Part shown: positions 1-7,195 of the stretch, piece by piece | Position numbering within the stretch: position 1 is the first letter of the stretch | How the letters are laid out: every line of letters begins with the position of its first letter | Source of the DNA: Clostridiales bacterium | GTDB lineage: Bacteria; Bacillota; Clostridia; Oscillospirales; QAMX01 | Direction of reading: 5' to 3' | Length of the DNA: 16,156 bases | Assembly: GCA_003149835.1 (NCBI GenBank) | Contig: QAMX01000128.1 | Span: forward strand, 1-16,156 | The notes under the pieces: model-generated | The model's database searches: none | The model's input: only the letters and a program-made list of their open reading frames with translations | Told to the model about the DNA's origin: nothing | Translations under genes and position numbers: made by a program

Positions 1-40
1 TACCTATGAGAAAACCTTGGGGAAAAGGATGGTCGCAGAA

Positions 41-985
41 ATGTATATCGGTATTGATCTCGGTGGAACCAACATCGCGGCGGGGCTCGTGAATGAGAAC
101 TGCGAAATCATAGCGAAAAAGAGCATTCCCACGAAGGCGGAGCGGCCGGTCGGCGAGATCATTGCCGATATGGCGGTCCTGGCGCGCGAGCTGACCGTGG
201 AAGCGGGGCTGAATGAGAGCGGCGTCGAGTGGGTCGGGATCGGCGCGCCGGGCACAGTGGATGCGAAAAACGGCGTGATCGTTTATGCCAACAACATCGG
301 CTTCCGCGACACGCCCGTCGCGGAGATTTTCAAAACCTATTATAACGTTCCGGTCTTTCTCGGCAACGACGCGAACTGCGCGGCGCTCGGCGAGGCCTAT
401 GCCGGCGCGGCCAAGGGCTGCGACACGGCCGTGATGATCACACTGGGGACAGGGCTCGGCGGCGGCATTATCATCGACCGCAGAATCTATGCCGGCTTTA
501 ACGGCGCGGGCGGCGAGCTCGGACATATGGTCATCGTCAAGGACGGCGTGCCGTGCAGCTGCGGCCGGCGCGGCTGCTGGGAGGCGTATTCTTCGGCGAC
601 GGCGCTGATCCGCATGACGGCGGAGGCGATGGAGCGGGATACGGAAAAGAAGAGCCTGCTCTGGGAGATGACCGGCGGCATCGACAAGGTCAGCGGCAAA
701 TCGGCCTACCGCGCCGCCGACCAGGGCGACGCGGTCGCCAAAGAGGTCGTGAAAACGTATGAGGAATATCTGGCCTCGGGGATTGCGACGATTATCAATA
801 TTTTCCAGCCGCAGGTCGTGTGTATCGGCGGCGGCGTCAGCCACGAAGGCGACAACCTGCTCGTTCCGCTGAAAAAGCTGGTGTTTTCCGAGGTCTATAC
901 GAGAAACGTGGCCCAGACCGAGCTGAAAATTGCCACGCTCGGCAACAACGCCGGCATCGTCGGCGCGGCCATGCTGGGAAAATAA
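41..985 (+). CDS. glk: ROK-family sugar kinase, probable glucokinase
   Basis: Cytoplasmic ATP-dependent hexose kinase, most likely making glucose 6-phosphate. The 314-residue product opens with the phosphate-binding motif DLGGTN (residues 6-11). It has FLGNDANCAA with the expected catalytic Asp110, the TLGTGLGGG loop (134-142), GELGH (158-162), and the ROK zinc site CSCGRRGC (Cys172, Cys174, Cys179, with His162 as the likely fourth ligand). No N-terminal helix-turn-helix precedes the kinase, so it is an enzyme and not a ROK repressor. I chose the ATG at 41 because ROK kinases begin M-x-x-G-x-D-L-G-G-T and AAGGATGG (25-32) sits 8 nt upstream. An ATG at 29 and a TTG at 17 are possible longer starts. 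The promoter lies outside the window. Glucose specificity is inferred from the family; another hexose or N-acylated sugar is possible. Confidence 0.9.
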   Translation: MYIGIDLGGTNIAAGLVNENCEIIAKKSIPTKAERPVGEIIADMAVLARELTVEAGLNESGVEWVGIGAPGTVDAKNGVIVYANNIGFRDTPVAEIFKTYYNVPVFLGNDANCAALGEAYAGAAKGCDTAVMITLGTGLGGGIIIDRRIYAGFNGAGGELGHMVIVKDGVPCSCGRRGCWEAYSSATALIRMTAEAMERDTEKKSLLWEMTGGIDKVSGKSAYRAADQGDAVAKEVVKTYEEYLASGIATIINIFQPQVVCIGGGVSHEGDNLLVPLKKLVFSEVYTRNVAQTELKIATLGNNAGIVGAAMLGK

Positions 986-1035
986 CCGCTCAGCAGGTTC
1001 AGCATAGCCAAGGTCATAAAAAATATCAAATTGTA

Positions 1036-1064
1036 TTGACAAAACCGGCGCAAAGAGATATAAT
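1036..1064 (+). promoter_or_regulatory. Consensus sigma-A promoter of the orphan RNA
   Basis: TTGACA (1036-1041) and TATAAT (1059-1064) are both perfect hexamers with the ideal 17-nt spacer. Transcription would start near 1069-1072. The nearest same-strand gene downstream starts at 2226, beyond a strong terminator at 1179-1210, so this promoter appears to serve only the short segment in between. It is the strongest-looking promoter in the window. Confidence 0.85.
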
Positions 1065-1068
1065 AAAA

Positions 1069-1210
1069 AAGCAATTCATACTCTCCTGAATTTGGGGGAG
1101 AATGAAATGTCTCTGTCTGTCAGACAGCTTGATTGCTTATCTCTTACACGTTTTATGGTGTGTTCAAATTATCTCCGGAAAAAGACCGCTCGTTTTCGAG
1201 CGGTCTTTTT
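1069..1210 (+). ncRNA. Candidate structured small RNA, family unknown
   Basis: This segment of about 140 nt lies between a perfect promoter and a perfect intrinsic terminator and has no long reading frame. Pairings visible by eye: P1 AAGCAA (1069-1074) with TTGCTT (1133-1138), enclosing P2 and P3. P2 is TTCAT/ATGAA plus CTCTCC/GGGGAG (1075-1106, one A-A mismatch, loop 1087-1094). P3 is CTGTC/GACAG (1113-1127). P4 is ACAC/GTGT (1146-1161). The P2 loop AATTTG (1089-1094) is exactly complementary to CAAATT (1165-1170), which could form a pseudoknot. TCTCC (1172-1176) can compete with CTCTCC for the GGGGAG strand. I do not recognise 6S, SRP, RNase P, tmRNA or any riboswitch core. It could instead be the mRNA of a tiny peptide starting at 1107. 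Existence of a transcript is well supported; its function is unknown. Confidence 0.6.
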
Positions 1211-1223
1211 CTATCTGTATTGA
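1107..1223 (+). other. Possible 38-residue small ORF inside the orphan RNA
   Basis: The ATG at 1107 is preceded by GGGGGAG (1094-1100) with 6-nt spacing, an acceptable ribosome binding site, and the frame stays open to TGA at 1221-1223. The 38-residue product would be basic (RKKTARFR near the C-terminus). Against it, the stop codon lies beyond the terminator's T-run, so a transcript ending near 1210 would have no stop, and the GGGGAG strand is paired in hairpin P2. An overlapping frame from the ATG at 1102 is also open. I consider it less likely than a non-coding RNA. Confidence 0.2.
1179..1210 (+). terminator. Intrinsic terminator, possibly bidirectional
   Basis: The 14-bp perfect stem pairs 1179-1192 with 1197-1210 around a TTTT loop. 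The right arm ends in TTTTT and the left arm begins with AAAAA, so it can end the orphan RNA on the plus strand. It could also end read-through from deoC on the minus strand, about 190 nt beyond the deoC stop. Confidence 0.9.
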
Positions 1224-1398
1224 CACGGTGATTCTGGCATACGCCTCCGGCGAATGCATGTTTGCCGTTTAACGGATGTTCCCGATTGCGTCCTCATAGA
1301 TACAGGCTTGGCTTGCCGGCAAAAGGCGTCGCTTTCCGCTTCATCCCCGGTGTTTTCCGGCGAAGCCGCTCATGTGTTTCAGCACGCAAAGCCGGAGT
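1211..1398. other. Intergenic stretch with no gene seen
   Basis: This spans from the terminator to the deoC stop codon. It holds only a short imperfect hairpin around 1238-1257 (GCAT and CGCC pairing with GGCG and ATGC). No promoter pair, ORF with a ribosome binding site, or known RNA motif was recognised on either strand. Confidence 0.5.
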
Positions 1399-2064
1399 TC
1401 AGGCGTCAGCCTCCGCCTCCTGAATAAGCCGGACAATGCGGCTTGTGCCGAGACGGTCGGCGCCTAAGGCGAGGAATTCGGCGGCGTCGTCGAGCGTTTT
1501 GATTCCGCCGGCGGCTTTGATTTTCAGGCCGTTTGACCTGTGAGCGGCGAACAGCCGGATATCGTCCGCGGTTGCGCCGCCGCTGGAAAAGCCGGTCGAG
1601 GTCTTAATGTAGTCGGCGCCGGACTCGGAGACGATTTCCGTGAGCCGGATTTTTTCCTCTTGGGCGAGCAGGCAGGTTTCAACAATTACTTTCAGAATTT
1701 TTCCCGGGCAGGCGCTCCTGACCGCCGCGATTTCGGCGGCCGTGTCGGCAAAGCGGCCTTCCTTGACGGCGCCGATGTCGATGACCATGTCGATTTCTCC
1801 GGCTCCGTCCTCGACGGCGCGGACCGCCTCAAACGCTTTGACGGCGGCGGCGTGATAGCCGTTGGGAAAACCGACGACCGTGCAGACCGGCAGCCGCCCG
1901 CCGAGATATGCGGCGGCGCGCCGCACGAAACTGGGCGGAATGCATACGGAGGCGGTGTGATAGCGCAGCCCCTCGTTGCAGAGCGTGTGGATCTGTTCCC
2001 ATGTCGCCGCGGGAGAGAGCAGCGTATGATCGACATGAGAGAGCAATTCGGCATACGAATTCAT
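1399..2064 (-). CDS. deoC: Deoxyribose-phosphate aldolase
   Basis: Class I aldolase that splits 2-deoxyribose 5-phosphate into glyceraldehyde 3-phosphate and acetaldehyde, the last step of deoxynucleoside catabolism. It is cytoplasmic. The product is 221 residues, the usual DeoC length. Visible hallmarks are HVDHTLLSP near the N-terminus, EIDMVIDIG with Asp92, the Schiff-base lysine in DYIKTSTGF (Lys154), and the second active-site lysine in KIKAAGGIK (Lys183), followed by the phosphate-binding GTSR end. I chose the ATG at 2064 because it begins the conserved fold and has GAGGAA about 8 nt upstream; the longer open frame beyond it is not family-like. It is divergent from the M32 peptidase and no other deo gene is in the window. 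I could not assign its promoter. Confidence 0.95.
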   Translation of the reverse strand: MNSYAELLSHVDHTLLSPAATWEQIHTLCNEGLRYHTASVCIPPSFVRRAAAYLGGRLPVCTVVGFPNGYHAAAVKAFEAVRAVEDGAGEIDMVIDIGAVKEGRFADTAAEIAAVRSACPGKILKVIVETCLLAQEEKIRLTEIVSESGADYIKTSTGFSSGGATADDIRLFAAHRSNGLKIKAAGGIKTLDDAAEFLALGADRLGTSRIVRLIQEAEADA

Positions 2065-2116
2065 GGTGAATTCCTCGCATTTCTGTGTATTTTTTGTGTT
2101 CAAGCGTCGGAATCGG

Positions 2117-2145
2117 TTGCATATTCGGACGCGGTGCGGTACAAT
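2117..2145 (+). promoter_or_regulatory. Probable promoter of the M32 carboxypeptidase
   Basis: TTGCAT (2117-2122), a 17-nt spacer and TACAAT (2140-2145). A start near 2152 gives a leader of about 75 nt before the ATG at 2226. It lies between the divergent starts of deoC (2064) and the peptidase. Confidence 0.6.
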
Positions 2146-2225
2146 ATAGGCAAAGCCGTATGGTGAAACGATCAAAAGCAAACGAGAACCGCTGCATGGC
2201 GGCATGGAGAGCGGAGGCAGATGGG

Positions 2226-3716
2226 ATGGAAATGGAAAAGGCGCTGACCCGCCTGAAAGCGTTGCAGGCAAAGCTGCACGCATATGAGCATGCGGAAAAC
2301 ATCATCTACTACGACTCGGTGACGGCTGCGCCCGCAGATACCGACGAGGGCCGGGGCGAGACGCTCGGCGTTCTCACCGGCGAAGCCTATGCGCTGTTTG
2401 CGACGCCGGAGACAGAGCGGCTGCTCGCTTTTTTGGAGGAGCGCGCCGACGCGCTCACGCCGGAGCTGCGGAGGCAGACTGAGCTTCTGCGCCGGCGCTA
2501 CCGGAAAATGAGCTATATTCCGCAGGAGGAATATGTGGAATACCAAAAGCTCGTCAACAGCGCCCAGCACGTCTGGCACAGGGCGAAAGAGGAAAACGAT
2601 TTTCCCGCCTTTGCGCCGTATCTCCAACGCCTGATCAGCATGAAAAAGCGCTTTGCGGAGCTGTATGACAGCGCGAAGGATCCGTATGATGTGATGCTCG
2701 ACGAATATGAGCCGGGGATGACGCGCGCCGCGCTGGATCCGTTTTTTGAGCGGCTGCGCGCCGATATCGTGCCGCTGATCGAAAAAATCCGCGGCGCACA
2801 TGCGGCGATCCGCGACGATTTTCTGTACAGGGAATACCCCGCGGCCGGTCAGCGCGCGCTCGCCGATGAGCTGATGACGCTGATGGGCATCGACCGCCGC
2901 CACTGCGGCCTTGGCGAAACGCTGCACCCGTTTACGATCACCTTCAACAACAAAGACGTGCGCATCACCACCAACTACGACGAACGCAATCTCGCCGGCT
3001 CGCTCTATTCGGTCGTTCACGAGGGCGGCCATGCGCTTTATGAGCTGAACACCGCCGACGAATTTGAGGGCACATGCCTCGCGGGCGGCGTCTCCATGGG
3101 GATTCATGAGAGCCAGTCGCGCCTGTTTGAAAACGTCATCGGCCGAAGCCGCGCCTTTGTCTCCGTGGTTTACCGCAAATGCCGGGAAATTTTCCCCGAA
3201 CAGCTCCGCGACGTCACGGAGGAGGAGCTGTACCGCGCGGTCAACAAATGCGTTCCCTCGCTGATTCGCACCGAGGCCGACGAAGTGACGTATTGTCTGC
3301 ATGTGATGGTGCGCTATGAAATCGAAAAGGGCCTGTTCGCCGGCAGTATCCGCGTCGACGAACTGCCCGCGGTCTGGGCGGAAAAGATGAACGCTTACCT
3401 CGGCGTTTCCGTACCGGACGACGCGCGCGGCGTTTTACAGGATTCCCATTGGAGCGGCGGGGATTTCGGATATTTCCCCTCCTATGCGGTGGGGAGCGCT
3501 TATGCCGCGCAGATCGCCGCGGCGATTTCCAAAGCGCTCGATATCGACGCCTGCGTCCGAAACGGAGAGATCCCGAAAATCACCGCGCTGCTGCGCGACG
3601 GCCTGTACCGCTTCGGCTGCCTCTACGATCCCGCGGCGCTGCTCGAACGCTTCTGCGGCGAGCCGTTCAATCCCGCGTATTATACAAACTATCTGACGGA
3701 AAAATATCATGGATAA
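2226..3716 (+). CDS. M32-family metallocarboxypeptidase (carboxypeptidase Taq type)
   Basis: Zinc-dependent cytosolic carboxypeptidase that removes C-terminal residues, probably in peptide turnover. The 496-residue product fits the family length of about 500. It has the zinc and catalytic motif HEGGH (residues 265-269, the HExxH pattern), the M32-specific HESQS (294-298), an IRTEADEVTY block about 55 residues later, and GDFGYFPSYAVG near the C-terminus. I chose the ATG at 2226 because GGAGG (2213-2217) is exactly 8 nt upstream and the product then begins MEMEKALTRLKAL, a normal family N-terminus. In-frame ATGs at 2160 and 2196 lack such a site. No signal peptide is seen. It is transcribed alone, divergent from deoC. 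Confidence 0.93.
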   Translation: MEMEKALTRLKALQAKLHAYEHAENIIYYDSVTAAPADTDEGRGETLGVLTGEAYALFATPETERLLAFLEERADALTPELRRQTELLRRRYRKMSYIPQEEYVEYQKLVNSAQHVWHRAKEENDFPAFAPYLQRLISMKKRFAELYDSAKDPYDVMLDEYEPGMTRAALDPFFERLRADIVPLIEKIRGAHAAIRDDFLYREYPAAGQRALADELMTLMGIDRRHCGLGETLHPFTITFNNKDVRITTNYDERNLAGSLYSVVHEGGHALYELNTADEFEGTCLAGGVSMGIHESQSRLFENVIGRSRAFVSVVYRKCREIFPEQLRDVTEEELYRAVNKCVPSLIRTEADEVTYCLHVMVRYEIEKGLFAGSIRVDELPAVWAEKMNAYLGVSVPDDARGVLQDSHWSGGDFGYFPSYAVGSAYAAQIAAAISKALDIDACVRNGEIPKITALLRDGLYRFGCLYDPAALLERFCGEPFNPAYYTNYLTEKYHG

Positions 3717-3981
3717 CCCGCCGGACGCCTGACAAAATTATACCGCGAAACGGCGGTTTTGTAAATACTTGGCGGAAAATCCCTTTTTTCCTTTCCAACC
3801 GGCGCCGGAGCCTGAATGCGCAAAAAGCGGCGGATTCACAGCCTGAACGCGGGGAATACTTGTGAATCGTTTGTGGAACTTTGATTTGGCAATTTACGAA
3901 CGCTTCACAATGTATTCACTCCGTATAGGAAATTTGATTGTATCATATACTTGTAAACGAAAACGAAGGGAGACGAACCAA

Positions 3982-5265
3982 ATGGAATATAAATCTGAGT
4001 TTATGCCTCCGGAAAAGAAGTCGCGGAAGGGCCTCGGCAAAAAGATCACGGCGCTGGCGCTGTGCGCCCTGTTGCTCTGCGGTACGGCTGTCGGCGGCAT
4101 CTGGGCCATCCATTCATTCACGATCACAAAGACGAATTCGAATCTGTCCATGAACGCCGGCGACGGCGGCAACGGCGTCACGCCGGACATGACGAAAAAC
4201 GAGCCGTCCGGCGCGGGCTACGTGCAGCCGCTCGTCACCAAGGGCGAGGGAACGGCGATGACGGCGGCGGAGATTTACGAGAAGTATGTCTCCTCTGTGG
4301 TCGGCATCGTCACGGAGGGAACCACCACCAATATTTTCGGCCAGCAGACGAATTATGCGGCCAGCGGCACGGGCTTTGTCGTCTCGGAGGACGGCTATAT
4401 CGTCACCAACTGCCACGTCATCGACGGCGGAAGCAAATTCACCGTGTCGTTTGAGGACGGCAGAACCTACGACGCCAAGCTCATCGGCAGCGACGCTGAA
4501 AACGACGTCGCGCTTCTGAAAATCGAAGCAACCGGCTTGCAGCCCGTCGTCATTGGCGACAGCGACGACATCCGCGTCGGCGAAGAGATCTGCGCGATCG
4601 GCAACCCGCTGGGCGAGCTGACGTTCTCGCTGACAAAGGGCGTCGTCAGCGCGCTGAACCGCGTTGTGACCACCGACGACGACGAGTCGAATTTCATGTT
4701 CCAGATCGACGCGGCGGTCAACTCCGGCAACTCCGGCGGCCCGGTGTTCAACGGCTACGGGCAGGTCATCGGCGTGGTGACGGCGAAATATTCGTCGTCG
4801 GGCGTCGAGGGGCTCGGCTTTGCGCTCCCGATTAACGACGTGGCGCGGATCATCAACGAGCTGAAAGAAAACGGCGTCGTCCGCAAGGTAAGCTTCGGCA
4901 TCACGGTCGGCAACGCGACCTATTCCGATTCGGGCGAGGATACGTCCATCGCCGGAGCGCGCGTAAAGGTCGTCGACAGCGGGAGCTGCGCGGAAGAAGC
5001 GGGGTTAGAGGTCGGCGATATCATCACCAAGATCGACAGCATGAAGATCACCGGCGTGACCGATTTGCTTGCGGCGAAGAAACGCTACGTTCCCGACGAG
5101 TCGGCCGAGCTGACGGTGATTCGGGACGGCAAGGAGATCAAACTGACACTGGTCTTTGACGAAGCTGCCGAGGAGACGCAGCAGACGCCTCAGACAAACA
5201 CCCCCGACGGCTGGACGGAACAGGATCCGTTTAGCGGACTGAATCCGTTCGGTGGCTGGCGGTGA
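3982..5265 (+). CDS. htrA: Membrane-anchored HtrA/DegP-like serine protease with one PDZ domain
   Basis: Envelope quality-control protease that degrades misfolded exported proteins. The 427-residue product has a lysine-rich N-terminus, then one hydrophobic segment (about residues 24-46) that should anchor it with the protease outside. The trypsin-like domain carries His145 (TNCHVIDGG), Asp175 (ENDVALL) and Ser251 (NSGNSGGPV), a complete triad. A single PDZ domain follows (about 325-405). The tail is Gln/Pro/Asp-rich and ends in two PF-containing blocks (DPFSGLNPFGGWR). I chose the ATG at 3982 because AAGGGAG (3966-3972) lies 9 nt upstream; the longer frame from 3862 has no good site and disrupts the N-terminus. 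A TATACT at 3946-3951 may be the -10, but no convincing -35 was found. A strong terminator follows directly. Confidence 0.94.
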   Translation: MEYKSEFMPPEKKSRKGLGKKITALALCALLLCGTAVGGIWAIHSFTITKTNSNLSMNAGDGGNGVTPDMTKNEPSGAGYVQPLVTKGEGTAMTAAEIYEKYVSSVVGIVTEGTTTNIFGQQTNYAASGTGFVVSEDGYIVTNCHVIDGGSKFTVSFEDGRTYDAKLIGSDAENDVALLKIEATGLQPVVIGDSDDIRVGEEICAIGNPLGELTFSLTKGVVSALNRVVTTDDDESNFMFQIDAAVNSGNSGGPVFNGYGQVIGVVTAKYSSSGVEGLGFALPINDVARIINELKENGVVRKVSFGITVGNATYSDSGEDTSIAGARVKVVDSGSCAEEAGLEVGDIITKIDSMKITGVTDLLAAKKRYVPDESAELTVIRDGKEIKLTLVFDEAAEETQQTPQTNTPDGWTEQDPFSGLNPFGGWR

Positions 5266-5277
5266 TCAGATAGATGG

Positions 5278-5327
5278 CAGGGGAGCGCCCGTCCAAAGCG
5301 CTTTGGACGGGCGCTCCCCTGTTTTTT
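5278..5327 (+). terminator. Intrinsic terminator of htrA
   Basis: The arm 5278-5298 is the exact reverse complement of 5301-5321, giving an almost perfect hairpin of about 20 bp, followed by TTTTTT (5322-5327). It starts 12 nt after the htrA stop and should isolate htrA from cls. Confidence 0.95.
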
Positions 5328-5366
5328 CAAAAAAGGGCGGTTGGTGTCGATTATAAACGAAAAATA

Positions 5367-5375
5367 TGGTATAAT
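5367..5375 (+). promoter_or_regulatory. Extended -10 promoter ahead of cls
   Basis: TGGTATAAT (5367-5375) is a perfect extended -10 (TGn plus TATAAT). No good -35 stands 16-18 nt upstream; TTGGTG at 5341 is too far. A start near 5382 leaves a long leader before cls. Confidence 0.6.
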
Positions 5376-5569
5376 ATCATCTGCGCCGGAGAGAAAAAAT
5401 ACAGCCCGGCGGTGAACGTGACTGCTGTTCCAGCCCCGGCAATCGCCGCCGGGACCGCTGCCGGCTGACAGAGGCGGCGCGGCGAAAAAAGCGGGACGGC
5501 GCGTTGTTCCGGTTACGGGCGCACAGGCGCGCGGGATAGAATTTTATACGAAGTGGCGGTGAATACGCT
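5376..5569 (+). other. Long untranslated leader of cls
   Basis: About 190 nt from the extended -10 to the cls start codon without a plausible gene. It is G+C-rich and contains a short hairpin CCCGGC (5435-5440) with GCCGGG (5448-5453), plus A-runs around 5394-5400 and 5485-5490. No known riboswitch core was recognised. It may carry regulation of cls, or simply be a long leader. Confidence 0.4.
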
Positions 5570-7102
5570 TTGAAACGCAGTTGGCTGCGGGCGCTGGTCG
5601 GGCGCCGGATCGTGATTTTTCTCCTTTTGATTTTACAGGCGGCGCTGATGGTCTATATTGTCATCAGTTCCAGCCGGACTTCGCAGATCATCGACGTCAG
5701 CCTGCGGCTGGTGAGCGCGTTTGTGGCGCTGTTTATGATCAACCGCGAGATGAACGCCTCCTATAAGCTGGCTTGGATCTTTATGATCCTGCTGCTGCCG
5801 CTGTTCGGCGGGCTGTTCTATCTCACCTGCGTCTGCCAGGCCAGCACGCGGCGCTTCAAAAAGGATGTCACGGCAATCGACGCGCGCTGCAAGCATTATT
5901 TGAAGCCGGAGCCGGACTGCCTGAATGAGCTGGCCGACGCCGGCAAGGCTGTTTCCACAGCGCGGTACTTACAAAACTGCGCCGGATTTCCGCTGTGCAA
6001 AGACACGGAGACGCAGTTTCTCTGCCCGGGCGAGCGCTTTTTCGAGGCGGCTTTACGCGAACTGGAACAGGCGAAGCGCTATATTTTTCTGGAATATTAC
6101 ATCATCCGCGACGGCGAGATGTGGAACGCCGTTCTCGAAATCCTCAAACGCAAAGCCGCCGAGGGCGTAGACGTCCGCGTGCTGTACGATGATTTCGGCT
6201 GTTTTCTGTCTTTTTCAAGGCGCTACCGGCGCTATCTCCAAGAATGCGGGATCAAATGCCGTGTTTTCAACAGCTTCCGGCCGATTTTAACGACGGTGCA
6301 GAACAACCGCGATCACCGCAAAATCATGGTGATCGACGGCCGCGTCGGCTTCACGGGCGGCATCAATCTCGCCGACGAATATATCAATCGGGATTCGCCG
6401 CTCGGCCACTGGAAGGATGCGGCGATTCTGCTGCGGGGAAACGCGGTCAAAAACCTCGTGGGGATTTTCTTCTCACTGTGGTACCGGCGCGGCGACGCGC
6501 CGGAAGACGAAACGCTGTTTCTGCCGGAGCCTTGCGGCGCTCTGCCCGAACATCCGGAGGGGTATTGCATTCCGTTTTCGGATTCGCCGATGGACAGGGA
6601 ATCGGTGGGCGAGCGCGTCTATCTGCAAATGATCAACCACGCCACCCGCTATATCGATATCGCCACGCCGTATCTGGTCATCGACGACGGGGTGATGGAG
6701 GCGCTGACGGCGGCGGCAAAAGGCGGCATCGACGTCCGCGTGATGGTGCCTGCGCGCGGGGACAACCCCCTCGTACAGCGGACCATGCGCTCCTATTTCC
6801 GGCGTCTGCTGCGCGCGGGCGTCAAGCTATACGAGTATACGCCCGGCTTTGTCCATGCAAAAACCATCGTCACCGACGACGAATGCGCCGTCGTCGGCAC
6901 GATCAATTTCGATTACCGCAGCTTGTACCTGCAATTTGAATGCGGCGTCTGGATGTACAAGACGGCCGCCGTCGCGCAGGTACGCGACGATTTCCTCAAA
7001 GATCTGCCGCGCTGCCGCGCCCTGAGCGAGGCCGACTGCCGGAAAAATGTTTTTTCCGGCCTCGTCGACGAGATTCTGCGCCTGTTCGCGCCGCTGATGT
7101 AG
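5570..7102 (+). CDS. cls: Cardiolipin synthase (phospholipase D superfamily)
   Basis: Membrane enzyme that condenses two phosphatidylglycerols into cardiolipin and glycerol. The 510-residue product has two hydrophobic N-terminal segments (about residues 13-32 and 64-84, with a further hydrophobic stretch near 40-58). Two PLD catalytic motifs follow: HRKIMVID starting at His249 with GRVGFTGG after it, and HAKTIVTDD starting at His429 with VVGTINFDYRS after it. Both HxKxxxxD motifs are complete, so the enzyme should be active. The start is TTG at 5570, with GGCGGTGA (5555-5562) about 7 nt upstream; the product MKRSWLRALVG is a typical cls N-terminus and no ATG fits better. mutM follows 93 nt downstream with no T-run terminator between, suggesting co-transcription. 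Confidence 0.95.
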   Translation: MKRSWLRALVGRRIVIFLLLILQAALMVYIVISSSRTSQIIDVSLRLVSAFVALFMINREMNASYKLAWIFMILLLPLFGGLFYLTCVCQASTRRFKKDVTAIDARCKHYLKPEPDCLNELADAGKAVSTARYLQNCAGFPLCKDTETQFLCPGERFFEAALRELEQAKRYIFLEYYIIRDGEMWNAVLEILKRKAAEGVDVRVLYDDFGCFLSFSRRYRRYLQECGIKCRVFNSFRPILTTVQNNRDHRKIMVIDGRVGFTGGINLADEYINRDSPLGHWKDAAILLRGNAVKNLVGIFFSLWYRRGDAPEDETLFLPEPCGALPEHPEGYCIPFSDSPMDRESVGERVYLQMINHATRYIDIATPYLVIDDGVMEALTAAAKGGIDVRVMVPARGDNPLVQRTMRSYFRRLLRAGVKLYEYTPGFVHAKTIVTDDECAVVGTINFDYRSLYLQFECGVWMYKTAAVAQVRDDFLKDLPRCRALSEADCRKNVFSGLVDEILRLFAPLM

Positions 7103-7195
7103 CGCAAGTAGCGCAAATGGAAAGGCCGCTCCGAGGGGAACGGGATTTGCAAGCGCGCCCCTGCCGCCGGGGCGCAGGGGAAAGGGAGGTCAGAG

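Noticed and set aside
3742..3760. ACCGC/GCGGT hairpin followed by TTT after the M32 gene, as a terminator
   Set aside because: The stem is only 5 bp with a T-run of 3-4; extension needs a bulge. Too weak to call.
3881..3951. Full promoter for htrA (TTGATT or TTCACA with CACAAT, TATCAT or TATACT)
   Set aside because: No pair has both good hexamers and a 16-18-nt spacer; only a possible -10 (TATACT, 3946-3951) remains.
5341..5375. TTGGTG as the -35 partner of TATAAT upstream of cls
   Set aside because: The spacer would be 23 nt; the extended -10 explains the promoter better.
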